DNA of 42,780 nt from NCBI GenBank assembly GCA_035280345.1, contig DATEGA010000233.1:1-42780 (forward strand). The letters run 5' to 3'. The stretch is from DASSJF01 sp035280345 (GTDB lineage Bacteria > Sysuimicrobiota > Sysuimicrobiia > Sysuimicrobiales > Segetimicrobiaceae). This document shows, piece by piece, positions 1 through 8,165 of the stretch (positions are counted from its first letter, which is position 1; each line of letters starts with the position of its first letter). Under the pieces are notes generated by a model that saw only the letters and a list, made by a program, of their open reading frames with translations, was not told where the DNA came from and ran no database searches. The translations under genes and the position numbers were made by a program.

Positions 1-737
1 TCCGCCCACACGCCCGCCGCGTTGACGGTCGTGCGCGCCGGCACGGAAAATGCGTCCCCGCTCTGAAGGTCGACGACCCGCGCGCCCGCGATCCGGCCGT
101 CGCGCCGAAGCAGCTCGACGGCCCGCGCGTAGTTGAGCGCCACGGCGCCCCGGGCCTCCGCCGTGCGCAGCACCGCGATCACCAGCCGGGCGTCATCGGT
201 ACCGGCGTCGTAGTAGAGGTACGCGCGCCGGAGACCGTCGAGCCGCAGCGCCGGGAAGACGCTTTGGGCGGCGCCTGCGGAAAGCGCGCGGTGCGGATGG
301 CCGGAGAGCCGGCCCGCCAGCGCGTCGTACGCCCACAATCCCGCCGAGACACCGATCGGAGCCGCGGCGCGGAGCACGCCGGGCAGGGCGACGCCGAGCG
401 GCCGGCGCGCGCCGGCGTAGAGCGGCAGCACAAACGGCAGCGGGCGCACGAGATGCGGCGCGTTCCGGAGGAGGCGTGCCCGTTCGGCGAGGTCCTCTCG
501 CACCTGGCGGACGTCACCAAGCGGGAGGTAGCGCAGTCCGCCGTGCACGAGCTTCGTCGACCGGCTGCTCGTGCCGGAGGCGAAATCCCCCTGCTCCACG
601 AGCGCCACCGAGAATCCGCGTGCCGCGGCGTCGAGCGCAACCCCCGCGCCCGTGATGCCGCCGCCGATGACGAGGACGTCGAACGGTCCCGACTCGAGGC
701 GCGCACGGCCGGCCCGCCGCGGAGGTGAATCAGGCAC
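1..737 (-). CDS. glpD: Glycerol-3-phosphate dehydrogenase (FAD), C-terminus cut by window edge
   Basis: FAD-dependent oxidoreductase expected to oxidise glycerol-3-phosphate to dihydroxyacetone phosphate at the membrane and pass electrons to quinone. The N-terminal half is visible: a Rossmann dinucleotide-binding motif GGGITGAG about 20 residues from the start, then the GlpD signature SGTSSRSTKLVHGGLRYL and, close to the cut end, NAAGVWA. About 245 residues are present of the roughly 500-550 usual for the family; the rest lies left of base 1. I chose the GTG at 737; a TTG two codons further upstream is also possible and neither has a strong ribosome binding site. It diverges from the aminotransferase gene at 845. 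A related FAD oxidase of the DAO superfamily is the alternative, but the SRSTKLVHGGLRYL block favours GlpD. Confidence 0.8.
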   Translation of the reverse strand, partial: MPDSPPRRAGRARLESGPFDVLVIGGGITGAGVALDAAARGFSVALVEQGDFASGTSSRSTKLVHGGLRYLPLGDVRQVREDLAERARLLRNAPHLVRPLPFVLPLYAGARRPLGVALPGVLRAAAPIGVSAGLWAYDALAGRLSGHPHRALSAGAAQSVFPALRLDGLRRAYLYYDAGTDDARLVIAVLRTAEARGAVALNYARAVELLRRDGRIAGARVVDLQSGDAFSVPARTTVNAAGVWA

Positions 738-844
738 GGGCAACTTTTGGCGCCGCGTCGAGCGAGGTCCTGTCCGGCATGAGCGGCTCCGGACCGCGCA
801 GAAGTACGTGCCGCAGGGCTTCGCGCGCGGAGGGGATGCCGACG

Positions 845-2212
845 ATGAACGATCTTGCCCGCCTCGGATCGGAAGGCGACCTCAACCTCTCGCCCCGGCG
901 CGTCCGCTGGCAGGCCGACCACCTCGACGCCGAGACACGCGGTCTCCTCGAGGAAGACGCGAAGTACTTCCTCCACCAGTCGCTCTCTACGCCCTGCCTC
1001 AACGCGATCCGCGCCTGCGACGGGGCCGCGATCGAAGATCTCCAGGGTCGGCGGTATCTCGACTTTCACGGCAACTCCGTCCACCAAATCGGATTCCATA
1101 ACCCCGCCGTCGTCGCCGCGATCAAAGCGCAGCTCGACGCGCTGCCGTTTTGCACGCGGCGCTACACGAACCGGACTGCCGTCGCGCTGGCGCGCCGGCT
1201 GGCCGAACTGGCCCCGGGCGACCTCAACAAGGTGCTGTTCTGCCCCGGCGGCACCGCGGCGATCGGTATGGCGCTGAAACTGGCGCGCGCCGCGACCGGC
1301 CGGCACAAGACGATCTCGATGTGGGAGTCCTTCCACGGCGCCTCGCTCGACGCGATCTCCATCGGCGGCGAGCGGATCTTTCGGGAGGGCGCAGGGCCGC
1401 TGCTGCCCGGCGCCGAGCACGTGCCGCCGCCCGACCCGTACCGGTGCGTGTGGGACTGCCATACGCGGGGCGGCTGCGACCTCAAGTGCGCGTCGTACGT
1501 CGAGTACGTGATGGAGCGCGAAGGCGATGTCGCCGCCGTCGTCGCGGAGACCGTGCGCGCAACGCCTGTCATCCCGCACCCCGACTTCTGGCGCACCGTC
1601 AGGCGGGCATGCGACCGCCACGGCACGCTCCTGATCCTCGACGAGATCCCGACCGCGCTCGGCCGGACCGGCACGATGTTCGCCTGCGAGCAGTTCGGGG
1701 TCGTGCCCGACATGCTCGTCATCGGCAAGGGGCTCGGCGGCGGGATCTTGCCGCTCGCCGCGCTGATCGCCCGGGAGGGCCTCGACGTCGCCGGAGACCG
1801 CGCCCTCGGCCACTACACCCACGAGAAGAACCCGGTGCTCTGCGCCGCCGGCCTCGCGACCCTGGATTATATTGAAGAACACGGGCTGCCGGCCCGGGCT
1901 CGCGAGCTGGGAGCGTACCTGCTCCGCGGTCTCGAGGCGTTGAAGACGCGGCATCCGCGGGTCGGCGACGTCCGCGCCATCGGCCTGCTCGCCGGCGTGG
2001 AACTCGTCGCCGACCGCGGTTCGCGGACGCCGGCGCCGGAGGCGGCCGAGGCCGTCATGTACGCGGCCCTCTCACGCGGGCTGAGTTTCAAACTCACGAT
2101 GGGCAGCATCATCACCCTGACGCCGCCGCTCACGGTCACGACCGACGAACTGGACCGGGCGCTTGCGATTCTCGACGACTGCCTCGCGGACGTGGCACGC
2201 CAACAACGCTAG
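845..2212 (+). CDS. Class-III PLP enzyme, possibly hydroxy-aminoethylphosphonate ammonia-lyase (PbfA-like)
   Basis: Fold-type I PLP enzyme of the class-III aminotransferase family, 455 residues. Visible are the cofactor aspartate in LILDEIPTALGRTG, the Schiff-base lysine in VIGKGLGGG near residue 295, and a THEKNPVLCAAG block. The motif CTRRYTN and the cysteine-rich stretch YRCVWDCHTRGGCDLKC set it apart from ordinary transaminases. From memory these resemble the PbfA subgroup, which eliminates ammonia from (R)-1-hydroxy-2-aminoethylphosphonate to give phosphonoacetaldehyde; that assignment is an inference, supported by phosphonoacetate hydrolase elsewhere in the window. An ordinary omega-transaminase is the alternative. 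The start at 845 sits 9 bases after GGAGGGG; an in-frame ATG at 836 is too close to it. The peroxiredoxin gene follows after 15 bases. Confidence 0.75.
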   Translation: MNDLARLGSEGDLNLSPRRVRWQADHLDAETRGLLEEDAKYFLHQSLSTPCLNAIRACDGAAIEDLQGRRYLDFHGNSVHQIGFHNPAVVAAIKAQLDALPFCTRRYTNRTAVALARRLAELAPGDLNKVLFCPGGTAAIGMALKLARAATGRHKTISMWESFHGASLDAISIGGERIFREGAGPLLPGAEHVPPPDPYRCVWDCHTRGGCDLKCASYVEYVMEREGDVAAVVAETVRATPVIPHPDFWRTVRRACDRHGTLLILDEIPTALGRTGTMFACEQFGVVPDMLVIGKGLGGGILPLAALIAREGLDVAGDRALGHYTHEKNPVLCAAGLATLDYIEEHGLPARARELGAYLLRGLEALKTRHPRVGDVRAIGLLAGVELVADRGSRTPAPEAAEAVMYAALSRGLSFKLTMGSIITLTPPLTVTTDELDRALAILDDCLADVARQQR

Positions 2213-2227
2213 ACGGAGGGTGTCCCA

Positions 2228-2812
2228 ATGTCGGTGCACAACCCGCTCGACCTACCGCCCGACCTGCCCGTGCCGGTGGACGACGGTGCGGCGGCGCATC
2301 TGCCGGGCATGCGCCTGCCGTCGATTCCGCTGCCGTCGACGGCCGGCGGCACCGTCGACTTCTCGTCGCTAAAGGGACGGACGGTCGTCTACTGCTATCC
2401 GCGAACGGGGCGGCCGGATCAGGCGGTGCCCGACGGCTGGGACCAGATCCCCGGGGCGCGCGGCTGCACTCCGCAGTCGTGCGCGTTCCGCGATCACTAC
2501 GCGGAGTTCGAGCGCCTCAAGACCCGCGTGTTCGGCCTCAGTACCCAGACGACCGAATACCAGAAGGAGGCGGTGACGCGCCTGCACTTGCCCTTTGCGC
2601 TGCTGAGCGACAAGGACGTCAAGCTCACGCGCGCCTTGCGCCTGCCGACGTTCGAGTTCGCGTGGAGCTTCGGCGACCAGCCGGCCGAACTCATCAAGCG
2701 GCTCACACTCGTGATCCGGGACGGACGGGTCGAACACGTCTTCTATCCGGTCTTCCCGTCGAACATGGACGCGGAGCGGACTGCCGCCTGGCTCACCCAG
2801 CACCCCGGGTAG
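2228..2812 (+). CDS. Peroxiredoxin, PrxQ/BCP-like
   Basis: Thioredoxin-fold peroxidase of 194 residues, expected to reduce hydroperoxides in the cytoplasm using thiol electrons. The block GARGCTPQSCAFRDHY contains two cysteines five residues apart, the peroxidatic/resolving spacing of the PrxQ group. Other typical stretches are VVYCYPRTGRP before it, and VFGLSTQ and LPFALLSDKD after it. There is no signal peptide. The start has GGAGGG seven bases upstream. It follows the class-III PLP enzyme by 15 bases and is probably cotranscribed with it, which may indicate protection against oxidative by-products, though that is only context. Confidence 0.85.
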   Translation: MSVHNPLDLPPDLPVPVDDGAAAHLPGMRLPSIPLPSTAGGTVDFSSLKGRTVVYCYPRTGRPDQAVPDGWDQIPGARGCTPQSCAFRDHYAEFERLKTRVFGLSTQTTEYQKEAVTRLHLPFALLSDKDVKLTRALRLPTFEFAWSFGDQPAELIKRLTLVIRDGRVEHVFYPVFPSNMDAERTAAWLTQHPG

Positions 2813-2855
2813 GCCCGCCGGCCGGGACCCCGCCGGACGGGCACACCCGTTCGTC

Positions 2856-2883
2856 TTGACCTCTATAGACATCCTTATATGAT
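2856..2883 (+). promoter_or_regulatory. Sigma-70-type promoter of the ArsR-family gene
   Basis: TTGACC at 2856-2861 and TATGAT at 2878-2883 are separated by 16 bases, close to the sigma-70 consensus. The -10 region is embedded in an imperfect inverted repeat, GACATC at 2869-2874 and GATGTG at 2881-2886, a likely site for autoregulation by the ArsR-type protein encoded just downstream. Confidence 0.6.
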
Positions 2884-2899
2884 GTGTCGAACTCAAACG

Positions 2900-2917
2900 C
2901 ATCACGTGAAGGTGATG
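2900..2917 (+). promoter_or_regulatory. Inverted repeat overlapping the ribosome binding site of the ArsR-family gene
   Basis: CATCAC at 2900-2905 is repeated inverted as GTGATG at 2912-2917 with a 6-base loop. The right arm includes part of the AAGGTG ribosome binding site just before the ATG at 2919. It could be an operator half-site pair or an mRNA hairpin limiting translation. The arms are short, so chance is not excluded. Confidence 0.35.
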
Positions 2918-2918
2918 T

Positions 2919-3614
2919 ATGCCAACCGCCACCGCCGCCGCTATCGCCCAGGCGCTCGCCGACTCCGTCCGGTTCAAGATTCTGGAGCGCCTGACCGACG
3001 GCCCGGCCGCCGTGTCCGAGCTGGTCCTGCTGACGGGCGAAGCCCAATCGAACGTCTCCAACCATCTCGCCGTACTGCGCGACCGCGGGCTGGTCGTCGT
3101 GACGCGGATCGGCCGGCAGCGCGTCTACGAGGTCGGGGACCCCGCGGTGAGCCAGCTCGTCGAGTCGCTCGGCACGATCGCCGGCCGCGGCCCGACGAAG
3201 GTGAAGATGTCCCCCGCCCTTGCCCGCGCCCGCACCTGCTACGACCACCTCGCGGGGCGCCTCGGTGTGGCGATCTTCGACACGCTCGTCGCCCGCCGCG
3301 CGATCGAGCACCCGGCCGCCCGATACCGCGGGCCGATTGAGCTGGGCCCGGCGGGTCCGCAGGTCTTCGGGGAGCTCGGCATCGACATGGACGAAGCGCA
3401 CCGCGAGCGCCGCCGGTTCGCGACCGCGTGCGGCGACTGGAGCGAGCGGCGGGCGCATCTCGGCGGCGCGCTCGGCGCGGCGCTGTGGATCCGCACTCTC
3501 GAACGGGGCTGGGTCGTCCGCAAGCCCGGCGGCCGGATCATCGTCATCACCGACAAAGGCCGGCGGGGCTTCGCTACGGAGCTCGGCGTCCCCCGGGAGG
3601 TCCTTTCGGCATGA
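2919..3614 (+). CDS. ArsR-type winged-helix transcriptional regulator
   Basis: DNA-binding regulator of 231 residues. Residues about 10-80 form an ArsR-type winged helix-turn-helix: RFKILERL, then the recognition helix region AQSNVSNHLAVLRDRGLV, then a wing with IGRQRVYEV. The C-terminal 150 residues form a second region containing a helix-rich stretch and WVVRKPGGRIIVITDKGRRGF, an unidentified effector or dimerisation domain; the protein is about twice the length of a minimal ArsR. No obvious metal-binding cysteine cluster is seen. The stop overlaps the start of the DMT transporter by an ATGA, so the transporter is the probable regulatory target and the effector may be its substrate. Confidence 0.8.
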   Translation: MPTATAAAIAQALADSVRFKILERLTDGPAAVSELVLLTGEAQSNVSNHLAVLRDRGLVVVTRIGRQRVYEVGDPAVSQLVESLGTIAGRGPTKVKMSPALARARTCYDHLAGRLGVAIFDTLVARRAIEHPAARYRGPIELGPAGPQVFGELGIDMDEAHRERRRFATACGDWSERRAHLGGALGAALWIRTLERGWVVRKPGGRIIVITDKGRRGFATELGVPREVLSA

Positions 3615-4612
3615 CGCTCGCGAAGAATTCCGTCGCGAATCCGTCCGCCGCGGCCGGCTCCGTCGCCGTAGCCGGGGCGACCCCTGGGCGGGACCGAGTC
3701 GATCCGTCCGCGCCGGGGACCGGCGGCGACGCCCGCGCGCATCACTGGCTCGGGATTGTCTTGAACCTGACCTCCGCCATCGCCTACAGCACTTCGGGGT
3801 TCTGGACGCGGCTCATCCCGCTCGACCCGTGGACGATTTTGTTCTGGCGCGGGCTCTTCGCCGGGATCTTCATCGCCGGCGTTATCGTCTGGCGGTACGG
3901 TCCGAGGACGCTCGACATCGTGCGCGGCATCGGTGTCCCGGGCATCGTAGCGGCGTGCCTCTCCACGTTCGCGACGATCATGTACATCAACGCGTTCCGG
4001 CGCACCTCGGTCGCAGACGTCATGATCATGAATGCGACGACACCGTTCATCGCGGCCGTCGCGGGCTGGCTGTGGCTCAAGGTGCGGGAGAGCTGGAGCA
4101 CGCTGACCGCCAGCGGGGTCGCCCTCCTCGGGACGGTCGTGATGGTCGGCGGCTCGGTGCGCGAAGGCCATCTGGCGGGCGATCTGCTGGCCTTTGGAAT
4201 GGCGATGTGCATGGCAGGCATGATGTTGTTGATTCGCCGCCACCGCGAGACGCCGATGATGCCCGCCGCCTGCCTCTCCGCTCTGCTCTGCCCGCTGTTC
4301 GTGTGGCCGCTCGCGCACCCCGGCGCGGCCGCCGGCACGAACATGCTGAATCTCGTCCTCTTTGGCGTGACGCAATTCGGGTTCGGTCTCCTGCTCCTGA
4401 CGCTCGGCGCGCGCCTTATCTCCGCGACGGAGACCGCGCTGATCCAGGCGGTCGAAGTGCCGCTCGGACCGCTGTGGGTGTGGTTCGCCTTTCGCGAGGT
4501 GCCGCCGGTGACGACGTGGATCGGCGGCATCATCATCATGGGCGCGGTCGCCGGGCACGTCTACATGAGCCGGCGCCCGTCCGGGCCCAACGAGGCTCCT
4601 TCGACCGCATAA
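3611..4612 (+). CDS. EamA/DMT-superfamily transporter
   Basis: Inner-membrane protein of 333 residues with about ten predicted transmembrane helices in two EamA repeats, for example NLTSAIAYSTSGFWTRLIPL and GIIIMGAVAGHVYMSRR. Members export metabolites, amino acids or drugs by proton exchange; the substrate cannot be read from sequence. The first 45 residues are a proline/alanine/glycine-rich cytoplasmic extension, so the true start may be slightly later. The ATG at 3611 overlaps the TGA of the ArsR-type regulator (ATGA), indicating translational coupling and probable control by that regulator. It converges on livF, with 24 bases between the two stop codons. Confidence 0.85.
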   Translation: MTLAKNSVANPSAAAGSVAVAGATPGRDRVDPSAPGTGGDARAHHWLGIVLNLTSAIAYSTSGFWTRLIPLDPWTILFWRGLFAGIFIAGVIVWRYGPRTLDIVRGIGVPGIVAACLSTFATIMYINAFRRTSVADVMIMNATTPFIAAVAGWLWLKVRESWSTLTASGVALLGTVVMVGGSVREGHLAGDLLAFGMAMCMAGMMLLIRRHRETPMMPAACLSALLCPLFVWPLAHPGAAAGTNMLNLVLFGVTQFGFGLLLLTLGARLISATETALIQAVEVPLGPLWVWFAFREVPPVTTWIGGIIIMGAVAGHVYMSRRPSGPNEAPSTA

Positions 4613-4636
4613 CACGCCGCCGGCGCGGCCGGCCGG

Positions 4637-5404
4637 CTACGGGTGCCCGCTCTCGTACAGCCAGCGCGCGATCAGCGCATCGGTGTCTCCCCCAAACGAC
4701 TCCCGCGAGCCTTCCGACAGCACGGTACCGGTGCGCATCACGTAGACATAGTCCGCGATCTCGAGCGCCCGTTTGATGTTCTGATCGACCAGCAGTACGG
4801 CTTTACCGGCGCCCGCGAGGTTTTTGATCAGGCCGTAGATCTGGGCGGCGACGCGCGGCTCGATGCCGGCGGTTGGCTCGTCGATGAAGAACACCGTGGG
4901 ATCGTACATCAGGCTGCGGGCCATCTCCAGCTGGCGTTGCTGGCCGCCGCTCAGCGTGCCGGCCGCCTGCCGGCGCTTCTCCTGCAAGATCGGAAACTGC
5001 CCGATCGCCCGCTCCACGAGCTCGTCGACACGCGCCCGCTCCCGCTTGTGCCGCCACGCGCCGAGGCGCAGGTTCCATTCGACGGTGAGGTGGGGGAAGA
5101 TGCTGGGCCGCTGCGGCAGATAGGTAATCCCAAAGTCGCCCATCCGGTGCGGCATCACCCCGCGGATCGAGCGGCCCTCGAGCGTGACATCGCCCTCCGA
5201 CGCCGGCAGGAATCCGAAGAGCACCTTGAGCAGCGTCGATTTCCCGGTACCGTTCGGGCCCAGTACACAGGCGATGCGCCCGCGGGACGCGGCGACCGAG
5301 ACGCCGCGCAGGATGTTAATACCCGGCAGGTAGCCCGCGACCAGGCCGCGCGCGACAAGACACGCGCCGTTCGGTCCCCCGTTGGTGGCTGCGCCGGCCG
5401 CCAT
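4637..5404 (-). CDS. livF: Branched-chain amino acid-type ABC transporter ATP-binding protein LivF
   Basis: Second ATPase of a hydrophobic amino acid (HAAT) type importer, 255 residues. Walker A GPNGTGKST, ABC signature LSGGQQRQLEMARSL and Walker B FFIDEPTAGIEP are all intact, followed by the switch region VLLVDQNIKRAL typical of LivF. The ATG at 5404 starts one base after the stop of livG, so the two are coupled. It is the last gene of the livKHMGF series read on the minus strand. The substrate is set by the binding protein and may be an amino acid, amide, urea or another small polar compound rather than leucine. Confidence 0.9.
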   Translation of the reverse strand: MAAGAATNGGPNGACLVARGLVAGYLPGINILRGVSVAASRGRIACVLGPNGTGKSTLLKVLFGFLPASEGDVTLEGRSIRGVMPHRMGDFGITYLPQRPSIFPHLTVEWNLRLGAWRHKRERARVDELVERAIGQFPILQEKRRQAAGTLSGGQQRQLEMARSLMYDPTVFFIDEPTAGIEPRVAAQIYGLIKNLAGAGKAVLLVDQNIKRALEIADYVYVMRTGTVLSEGSRESFGGDTDALIARWLYESGHP

Positions 5405-5405
5405 G

Positions 5406-6170
5406 CTACAGTCCCGAGTACGCCGCGAGCACGTTCTGGTCCGCGCGCACGGCGCCCGGCGGGCCGTCGGCGATCTTGCGGCCACGCGCCATCACGACCA
5501 GCCGCTTGGCGATTCTGAGAATTGACTCCATATCATGGTCGACGACGACAAACGTCCGTCCCGCCGCGTGCAGTTCCTGGATGCGCTTGATCAGCTCGTC
5601 CCGGAGGCGCGGATGAACGCCGGCGAACGGTTCGTCGAGAAATAAGACCGACGGCTCCAGCATGAGCGCCCGGCCGAGCTCGAGCAACTTCTGCTGGCCG
5701 CCCGACAGATTCTTGGCGTCCAGTCCTTCGAGGTGAATCAGGTTCAAAAAAGTGAGATACGCCCGCGCCTGCTTCGCGGCGCCGTCGCGCGTGGAGCGGG
5801 GACGCGTCAGCCCGGGCACCATCATGTTCTCGAGGACGGTCATCCGGCCGAAGAGTTGGGTCAGCTGGAACGTGCGCGCGACACCGCGCCCCGCGAACTC
5901 GTGCGCCGGCCGCGCCGCCATCGGGTGGCCGTGCACCAGCACGCGGCCGGCATTCGGGCTCAAGTGGCCGGTCAGGATGTTGATCAGCGTCGTCTTGCCG
6001 GAACCGTTCGGCCCGATCAGACCGATCAGATCTCCCGCGGAGACCGTGAAGTCGACCCCGTCGACCGCCGCGATGCCGCCGAAGTGCTTGGCCAGCCCGA
6101 CGCCTTCGATGAGCACGCCGTTGGCAGCCGCATGGGACGGGCCGAGGACGGTGTCCACCGCCGGGTTCAT
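5406..6170 (-). CDS. livG: Branched-chain amino acid-type ABC transporter ATP-binding protein LivG
   Basis: First ATPase of the HAAT-type importer, 254 residues. Walker A GPNGSGKTT, the LivG-typical GVARTFQLTQLF Q-loop region, signature LSGGQQKLLELGRALM and Walker B LFLDEPFAGVHP are present, ending with VVVDHDMESILRIAKRLVVMARG. The start ATG at 6170 overlaps the stop of livM by four bases (ATGA), so I prefer it to longer upstream starts that would run through livM in another frame. It pairs with LivF to energise the LivH-LivM permease. Confidence 0.9.
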   Translation of the reverse strand: MNPAVDTVLGPSHAAANGVLIEGVGLAKHFGGIAAVDGVDFTVSAGDLIGLIGPNGSGKTTLINILTGHLSPNAGRVLVHGHPMAARPAHEFAGRGVARTFQLTQLFGRMTVLENMMVPGLTRPRSTRDGAAKQARAYLTFLNLIHLEGLDAKNLSGGQQKLLELGRALMLEPSVLFLDEPFAGVHPRLRDELIKRIQELHAAGRTFVVVDHDMESILRIAKRLVVMARGRKIADGPPGAVRADQNVLAAYSGL

Positions 6171-7156
6171 ACGGCCGATCCGCCCGGGCTGGCCTCGGTC
6201 CCGATGCCCTCCGGCGCCCCGGCGGCGGGGCGGCGCACCTCGCCGAGGCGCACAAACTGGAGCCACAGCGGCGTCAGCAGACCGTTGCGGGCGAACCGCA
6301 TCGTGAGCAGGAGGACGATGCCGAAGATCTCCAGCCGCCAGATCCCGAACGCGCGCAGATACTCCTGCAGGAACTCGATGCCGATTGCGCCGCCCACGGC
6401 GGTGGGAATGCGTTCCATACCGCCGATCACCGTCATCACGACGAGTAGCGCCATCCGGTCGAGGTCCCCGATGTCGGGCGTCAGCACCGGGATGTAGTGC
6501 GCGTAAAACGTGCCGGCCAGCCCGGCGAAGCCGCTGGCGATCGCAAAGCCCAGGATGCGGAAGCGCGCCACCGCCACGCCGGACGCCGCGGCGGCCTGCT
6601 CGTCCTCGCGGATCGCCCGGAGGAACAACCCCCACCGCGAGTGCACCAGCAGGCCCATGAGGGCGAGCGACCCGGCCAGCAGACCGAACACGGTATAGAA
6701 GTACGGCAGCCTTGAGACCGTGTTGAACAGCGGCACGGTGTGCAGGCCGGTCATCCCGCGGGTCACCTCATCCTCGGTGGAGACGATGATCCGAATGATC
6801 TCCGAAAAGGCGAGCGTGAAGATCGCAAGGTAGGGGCCGGTGAGCCGCAGACAGATCCACCCGATCCCGGCGCCGATCAGGCAGCAGGCAGCGGTGCCGG
6901 CCGCCATGCCGAGCGGGACCGGAATCCCGGTGAATTGGACGAGCAGCGCGGACGTGTAGCCGCCCACCGACGCGAAGGCCACGTGCCCGAGCGAAAACAG
7001 CCCGGCGTACCCGGCGAGCAGCGACCAGCTCGACGACAGGATCGCGTAGAACATCGCGATGATGAGGACGTGCATCCAGTACGAGTTCAAGAGGTGCCCG
7101 TAACCGAGCAGCAGCCCCGCGCCGGCGACCAGGATGGCCGCGTGCAGTCCCCGCAC
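6167..7156 (-). CDS. livM: Branched-chain amino acid-type ABC transporter permease LivM
   Basis: Integral membrane permease, 329 residues, with eight to ten hydrophobic helices. The LivM-specific stretch SLGHVAFASVGGYTSALLV and the region GFAGLAGTFYAHYIPVLTPD followed by MTVIGGMERIPTAVGGAIGI (ATPase-coupling EAA-like loop) are visible. A GTG start at 7156 follows the livH stop by four bases with GGAGTAGG upstream. The C-terminal tail after residue 300 is charged and glycine/proline-rich, and probably cytoplasmic. Confidence 0.88.
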   Translation of the reverse strand: MRGLHAAILVAGAGLLLGYGHLLNSYWMHVLIIAMFYAILSSSWSLLAGYAGLFSLGHVAFASVGGYTSALLVQFTGIPVPLGMAAGTAACCLIGAGIGWICLRLTGPYLAIFTLAFSEIIRIIVSTEDEVTRGMTGLHTVPLFNTVSRLPYFYTVFGLLAGSLALMGLLVHSRWGLFLRAIREDEQAAAASGVAVARFRILGFAIASGFAGLAGTFYAHYIPVLTPDIGDLDRMALLVVMTVIGGMERIPTAVGGAIGIEFLQEYLRAFGIWRLEIFGIVLLLTMRFARNGLLTPLWLQFVRLGEVRRPAAGAPEGIGTEASPGGSAV

Positions 7157-7160
7157 CGGC

Positions 7161-8063
7161 CTACTCCATCCGCAGGTGGCGCCGGCCGAAAAAGCCCGTC
7201 GGCCGGAACATCAGCACCACCATCAGCACGAAGACTGAAAACGCGTTCGAGTAGGACAGCGCGCGCGTCATATCGGGCAGGAATGCGGTGAACAGGGCCT
7301 GCGCTTCGCCGAGCGTGATGCCGGCGATGATGCTGCCCCCCACGGACCCCATGCCGCCCAGGATGACGATGACGTACGACTGGATGTTGGGCAGCACACC
7401 CATGTCCGGCGCCACCGCGAAGATCGGCCCGATCAGTGCCCCGGCCGCGGCGGCAAGCGCCGCTCCGACCGCGTACGCAAGCGTGTTGAACCGGCGCGGG
7501 TTGATGCCCACGATCGATGCCGAATCGCGCGACTGGCTGACTGCGTCGAGGGCCTGCCCCCAGATCGTGCCGGTCATAAAGTACAGCAGGGCGAAAATCA
7601 GGAGCAGCCCGACCACGCCGGCAAACAGGCGGTCATTCGTGACGACCAAAGCCCCGATCCGGTACACGCCCGCCACGAACGACGGCGGCTTGAGCGGAAA
7701 CACTCCAAAGGCAATGATCGCCGCGTTGCGCAGGAAGAACGCGAGGCCGAACGTGATGATGATCCCGTACTCGTCTTTGCGCTCGGTCCGTTCGCTGTAC
7801 AGCGGCGTCAAGAACAACCGCTCCAGGATGACGCCGAGGGTGAAGACGGCCGCCATCGCGACGAACATCGCAGGAAACGGCGGGATCCCGGCGAGCGTGA
7901 TCGCATAGTACGCCGTGTAGCCCCCGAGCATGTACAGATCGCCGTGCGCGAAATTGACGATCTTCAGAATCGAGAAGATGAGCGTCACGCCGACGGCCAC
8001 GAGCGAGTAGATGATCCCGATGACGAGGCCGTTCGTGGCCTGAATCAGGAAATAGTCGATCAT
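7161..8063 (-). CDS. livH: Branched-chain amino acid-type ABC transporter permease LivH
   Basis: Integral membrane permease of 300 residues that forms the translocation path with LivM. Diagnostic features are the N-terminal NGLVIGIIYSLVAVGVTLIF and VNFAHGDLYMLGGY (the LivH NFAHG motif), and the C-terminal VILGGMGSVGGSIIAGITLG coupling loop. The ATG at 8063 lies about 100 bases after livK, and the intervening sequence carries a strong hairpin. No good ribosome binding site is seen before the ATG, so translation may be weak or the start slightly different. Confidence 0.88.
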   Translation of the reverse strand: MIDYFLIQATNGLVIGIIYSLVAVGVTLIFSILKIVNFAHGDLYMLGGYTAYYAITLAGIPPFPAMFVAMAAVFTLGVILERLFLTPLYSERTERKDEYGIIITFGLAFFLRNAAIIAFGVFPLKPPSFVAGVYRIGALVVTNDRLFAGVVGLLLIFALLYFMTGTIWGQALDAVSQSRDSASIVGINPRRFNTLAYAVGAALAAAAGALIGPIFAVAPDMGVLPNIQSYVIVILGGMGSVGGSIIAGITLGEAQALFTAFLPDMTRALSYSNAFSVFVLMVVLMFRPTGFFGRRHLRME

Positions 8064-8093
8064 GGTCCGGCGGAGGCCACGAGACTAGAAAAT

Positions 8094-8134
8094 AGGGGAA
8101 GGCGCGTCCTGGGACACCCTGACGGCCTTCCCCT
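8094..8134 (-). terminator. Intrinsic-terminator-like hairpin between livK and livH
   Basis: A perfect 10-bp stem is formed by 8094-8103 (AGGGGAAGGC) and 8125-8134 (GCCTTCCCCT) with a 21-base loop. Read on the minus strand it is followed by ATTTTC. Its place just after livK and before livH suggests partial termination, which would make more binding protein than permease/ATPase. The loop is long and the U-tract short, so it may be leaky or an mRNA-stabilising structure. Confidence 0.6.
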
Positions 8135-8165
8135 GAACAGCTCCGTTATTCTGCCGCGTGCCGGC

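Noticed and set aside
179..1954. A 591-codon open frame on the minus strand crossing glpD and the class-III PLP gene
   Set aside because: Its translation is arginine/alanine-rich and lacks any family pattern; it is antisense to a clear gene, an artefact of very high G+C.
4619..4633. GCCGGC repeated with a 3-base loop between the DMT and livF stop codons
   Set aside because: GCCGGC is self-complementary and very common in such GC-rich DNA; a 6-bp stem without a T-run is too weak to call a terminator.
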